Positions 60,830 through 64,000 of a stretch of DNA of 64,000 nt are shown in pieces. The translations under genes were made by a program, and so were the position numbers. This DNA comes from Paralvinella palmiformis (taxonomy: Eukaryota; Annelida; Polychaeta; Terebellida; Alvinellidae). The notes below the pieces were generated by a model. It saw nothing but the letters and a program-made list of their open reading frames with translations, was not told the DNA's origin and ran no database searches. The number at the start of each line of letters is the position of its first letter. Positions within the stretch are counted from its first letter, which is position 1. The DNA lies in NCBI GenBank assembly GCA_025642065.1, contig JAODUP010000666.1, positions 96,001-160,000 of the forward strand. Direction: 5' to 3'.

Positions 60830-61670
60830 TAATCTATTATTAATACTTACGTGCAGTCCTAGTATTGATCTTTGTCGTACCACAAACTGGTCCCATGTTA
60901 TTTTGTCTTCGAGGTAAAATCATGCTTTCGTTTACGGTCAAATAAATCGGATATTTCATCGATTCCTCACACAATTTTCTAAAACTCAAAACAACAATTA
61001 AAGAACTCTTGACCAATTAACTAAGTTTATATAATTTTGTTTTATTTTTTAAAGTCATGTTAGCTAAAGCTGCCTCTTGTTCTGAATAATTCTATTTTAG
61101 GCTGTTGCAAATTTTTTACAATAGACAACAAGAATATGATATGTTAAAATAAAGATGAAATTAGTAAATATCAGTCGTTAATATGCTACCCTGTTTTTAC
61201 ACTTTCGGAATACGACAAAATCATTCGTTTTATATGCTGATATGATATCTGGCCATTTAATGCGGCCCTAAAATACCAGAAAATGTCCGTACTATCTTTT
61301 AGACCATAACTCATAATTATGGTGTTACTGTTCGTTTGGCTTGCGCCTTTAATATTGCCTGTTCCGTGTGAAACATAGAAACTTCAATGCCAGTTTTTTT
61401 AACTGGATACACTGTCATAAACCTGTTATCCATTAAAAAGGTCTATATGGAGAATTTTAACTTTATTCACTTTTATTATCGGTCACCTCCCACCAACCCC
61501 CTCTCCTCACTCTCTCTCTCTCTGTCTCTCGTAAATACTTTATTAACAACGAAATTCATCAGATCCTCAAATGCTGAGCAAATCAACTGGATCCCTCCCA
61601 TTTCGGGATTTGGACATCGGCTGTTCTAAACGTCGTGTGCTGCGCAGTAATGTCACGTGATCGGGTGACG
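60830..61670. other. no recognised gene; 3' flank of the 61672 gene
   Basis: Includes a TC-rich run near 61505-61530. Minus-strand AATAAA signals are possible at about 61470 and 61538 and could end the transcript whose stop is at 61672. Confidence 0.4.
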
Positions 61671-61671
61671 T

Positions 61672-62115
61672 CTACTCGACGATAATAGGGTAGGTTTGTT
61701 CTATCAGGGTTTTAGATGGTGACGTCATACTGGTAAGCACGACAAAGGCGAAGCCATCTGTATTAAATCGGAACTTATCGTATTCAGGTAGGTCAGCATC
61801 TGTTATCAGCTTGGAGTATCTGAAATTATACGTATGAGATGGTTCAGAAATGTTAAATACTAGATAATCTACACATATATTAATTATTGATGAAGTTATG
61901 ATAATGTATTAAAGTGTCTAATACAGTTATAGTTGAAGATGTCCCTCGATGGAGTGGTATGGTGAACCAGTTTAACTGATATGAGTGTCATATTTTATAT
62001 TTAAAATAAATTATTTATCATTTCTCAAAGATCGTCTACTGTCTATGATTTTGAGGTGGAGGGATGAAATATTTAACGTGTACGTTATCAAAGCTTGTAC
62101 TACCATTTGTTTAAA

Positions 62116-62148
<33 letters not shown>

Positions 62149-63621
62149 AGATATGGCTATATTGAATGATTCTAGCTTATTCTAGCAGTTCCTTTAAAAA
62201 CACCTCGGTCATCTTTTGGCTATAAAATGATTTATCACATTTCATAATCTCAGTGTAACCCATGTTCCCCCAAAGAGACGATTGTCGACCCTATGACCGA
62301 TATATGTGACTAGTGTCAAGGTTAAACAAGTCACTCACCAACTCATTCACTTTTAATGTGATCCAATTAAAATACGAGTGCATTGAAGTCACTCTTCTTG
62401 GGGTCGAACCGTGATGGCGCAGTTAGTTAGAGCCAAAGGGTCGCGGGTTCGAAGCTCCGAGACTGGTTCACTCATCGATAAAAACGAGAACCTGACAGGA
62501 CGTTATGGCTATGTGTTTGAATAACGCTTTGTGCCTTTAATAGTAGCATGCGCTGTATGCTCCGTTGGTAGTTGAGATGTATCATTACATCATATATGCT
62601 AAATAATGGATGCCAATATTTCTGGTTGGAGGATTGGTGAATATCACTCCTTCAGTTCATCGATATAATTAATTTACTCCCCCGCTAATTAGTGCTCAAA
62701 TATTTTTACTTTATCAAAATTTGAATTAAAAAAGAAGACAAAAATTATTAAATATAAAATAAATGTATATAAACCGAGTGTAGCCTATGTAGTTATCCTA
62801 GAGAAAGTAACAAATAAACCAATCATTATCTATCAGTGTCAATAATATCAGTTTTCTTGAACATTCTATCAGTGATAGGCCATCATCTCATTCACAGCAG
62901 CTCCTCTAATCTGCTTCTAAGAAGCCTGGAGTTGTTTTGTTTGTTTGTTTTTGGTGGTGAGGGGGAGCATGATCTAACGTGTGTCTACTAATTTATTAGA
63001 TGAATCCAGTTGTTTGGATTGTGTCGTACTGGGAGTGACGATGTCAGGTTAGGACGAATCTCCCCTGAAAATCCGATCAATCATTAAATGGCAGCCGGTA
63101 ATTTAGTCCATATGTCAAATTCGACTAGAATTGTCATGAAATCAGAAAACGGTTACTCAATGGTCGTCTAGGCCAACATCTTCTTCGCACATCTATTTGA
63201 CCTGAAAGAAAACATATAATCTGGATTTATTACGACTGACCGAATCAGTATTTAAAAATACACCAATCGTGACGTCACTGAACTACATCCTGTCGATTTG
63301 CTAATACACAAGATTTTATATTTTTATTAGATGAACCGAAATCGGGGGGGCGGGTCAGGGTTGGGAGAGGTGATTAAATGGCTTTTCATTTGACCCTTTA
63401 ATATTGATTCAGTCGACAAAATTATATATTTTAGTTACAGTTTCTGTAACTATGTCGACGGTTTACCAGCATTAGTCTGCCATTATACATACTCGCTTTC
63501 ACTGAGAATAGATCTGTTTAAGATCGTCTTCATCAGACCAGGCTGTATCTCATCAAACATCCGGGTACACTGATCAAACATGTCCGTTTCTTGAATATCC
63601 AACACTAACGCCTTGCCATAC
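61672..63621 (-). CDS. IQANK1/dynein-like P-loop protein, last two exons
   Basis: Exon 63621-63493 (acceptor ggttacag, donor gtatgta) reads YGKALVLDIQETDMFDQC, TRMFDEIQPGLMKTILN and RSILSESE; exon 61819-61672 (acceptor aatttcag) reads YSKLITDADLPEYDKFRF, NTDGFAFVVLTSMTSPSKTL and ends IEQTYPIIVE then stop. The junction is in phase (2+1). The layout GKALVLD, D-M-F...FDEI-x-x-G-L, then D-x-P-E-Y...F-x-F-V-x-x-T, with a terminal P-x-x-V strand, fits the C-terminus of invertebrate IQ and ankyrin repeat (IQANK1) proteins, which carry a dynein-heavy-chain-like AAA module. The rest of the gene lies beyond 64000. A cilium-related role would be inference only. Confidence 0.6.
62118..62147. repeat. (AT)n microsatellite
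   Basis: AT run in the last intron of the 61672-63621 gene. Confidence 0.9.
62405..62480 (+). mobile_element. tRNA-like SINE head, third type
   Basis: A-box-like tggcgcagttagttagagcc and B-box-like gggttcgaagctcc with normal spacing, unlike families A and B. It is probably a SINE or tRNA pseudogene; the body and ends are not defined. Confidence 0.45.
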
Positions 63622-63683
63622 CTGTAACCATGGAAACAAAATGCTGTAGCGAACAAGAACGCCCAGTTTCACACACACGTGCG

Positions 63684-63798
63684 CGCGCGCGGTAGCTGGT
63701 GTGTGTGTGTGTTTGTGTTACATATATAATAAATAAATAAGGTTTTCTTATAGAATTGTGACCAAATGACCGGTACAGTGTGTGTGTGTGTGTGTGTT
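63684..63798. repeat. (GC)n, (GT)n microsatellites
   Basis: acacacgtgcgcgcgcgc followed by GT runs at about 63700 and 63778-63798. Confidence 0.85.
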
Positions 63799-63922
63799 AG
63801 CAGTGTGTTTAAATGCACTGGTACAGAGAATCACGAATTGTGAATACAACGTATTGAGGAAATTTATTAGGAGACATGAGAACACATTTTCATGTTAAGA
63901 CATCACGTCTTAACAGTCCCCT

Positions 63923-63958
<36 letters not shown>
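63923..63958. repeat. (GT)n microsatellite
   Basis: GT run near the window end. Confidence 0.9.
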
Positions 63959-64000
63959 TGTGATTAAGCCAGGCCAATCTCAATTGCTCCAACGCGACCA

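Noticed and set aside
63180..63215. Minus-strand exon with acceptor ctttcag between the two IQANK1-like exons
   Set aside because: The exons at 63493 and 61819 already join in phase; no donor or open frame supports an extra exon.

Overview
This is eukaryotic DNA, most likely from a mollusc or another lophotrochozoan animal. It is AT-rich, genes are split by GT-AG introns, (AT)n and (CA)n microsatellites are frequent, and relics of many animal transposon classes are present (L2/CR1-like LINEs, tRNA-derived SINEs, PIF/Harbinger, a P element of THAP9 type, TA-flanked MITEs). The phylum is an inference from repeat style and protein families; no bacterial, organellar or viral features are seen.

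Three host-gene loci are supported by exons with splice sites and matching phases, all on the minus strand. (1) 3417-12532: seven exons that join in phase into an NDP-sugar pyrophosphorylase-like nucleotidyltransferase; the first exon with the GTRL-type nucleotide loop was not found, and the 3' end may continue to about 1160 or beyond. (2) 13688-14907: the last two exons and poly(A) signal of a small multi-pass membrane protein ending in a dilysine ER-retrieval motif. (3) 61672-63621: the last two exons of an IQANK1/dynein-like P-loop protein that runs off the right edge. Weaker candidates are a DUF4806-like exon (20894-21046), a first-exon-like ORF (34690-34892) and a duplicated 24-codon segment (25609-25785).

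The rest is mostly mobile DNA. Left part: a LINE at 3740-5203, an L2 at 10266-11400, and two TA-flanked MITE families. Middle part: a 63-bp tandem array, a 26-bp array, an array of about 409-bp units with shorter derivatives (21540-23330), LINE fragments at 23.3-25.5 kb, a YqaJ/SWIM-family relic at 31.2-31.6 kb, a LINE tail at 33.6 kb and an unclassified RNase H-fold transposase pseudogene at 35.5-37.4 kb. Right part: a LINE at 39.4-41.4 kb, a THAP9/P-element transposase relic (41.4-44.2 kb) split by an L2 insertion, a LINE tail at 45.2-46.0 kb, and an approximately 11-kb PIF/Harbinger element (46357-57375).

The Harbinger element is the most informative structure. It has matching terminal inverted repeats, a plus-strand transposase missing its first two catalytic aspartates, and a convergent minus-strand six-exon Myb/SANT gene, the usual Harbinger partner protein. 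Its interior is a tandem duplication in which the left copy has lost most Myb exons. Transposase and Myb protein would normally act together in transposition; here both carry inactivating changes. At least two SINE families are scattered through the window, several copies with clear target-site duplications. I found no evidence of a novel functional system; the most interesting observations concern how these elements broke and rearranged.
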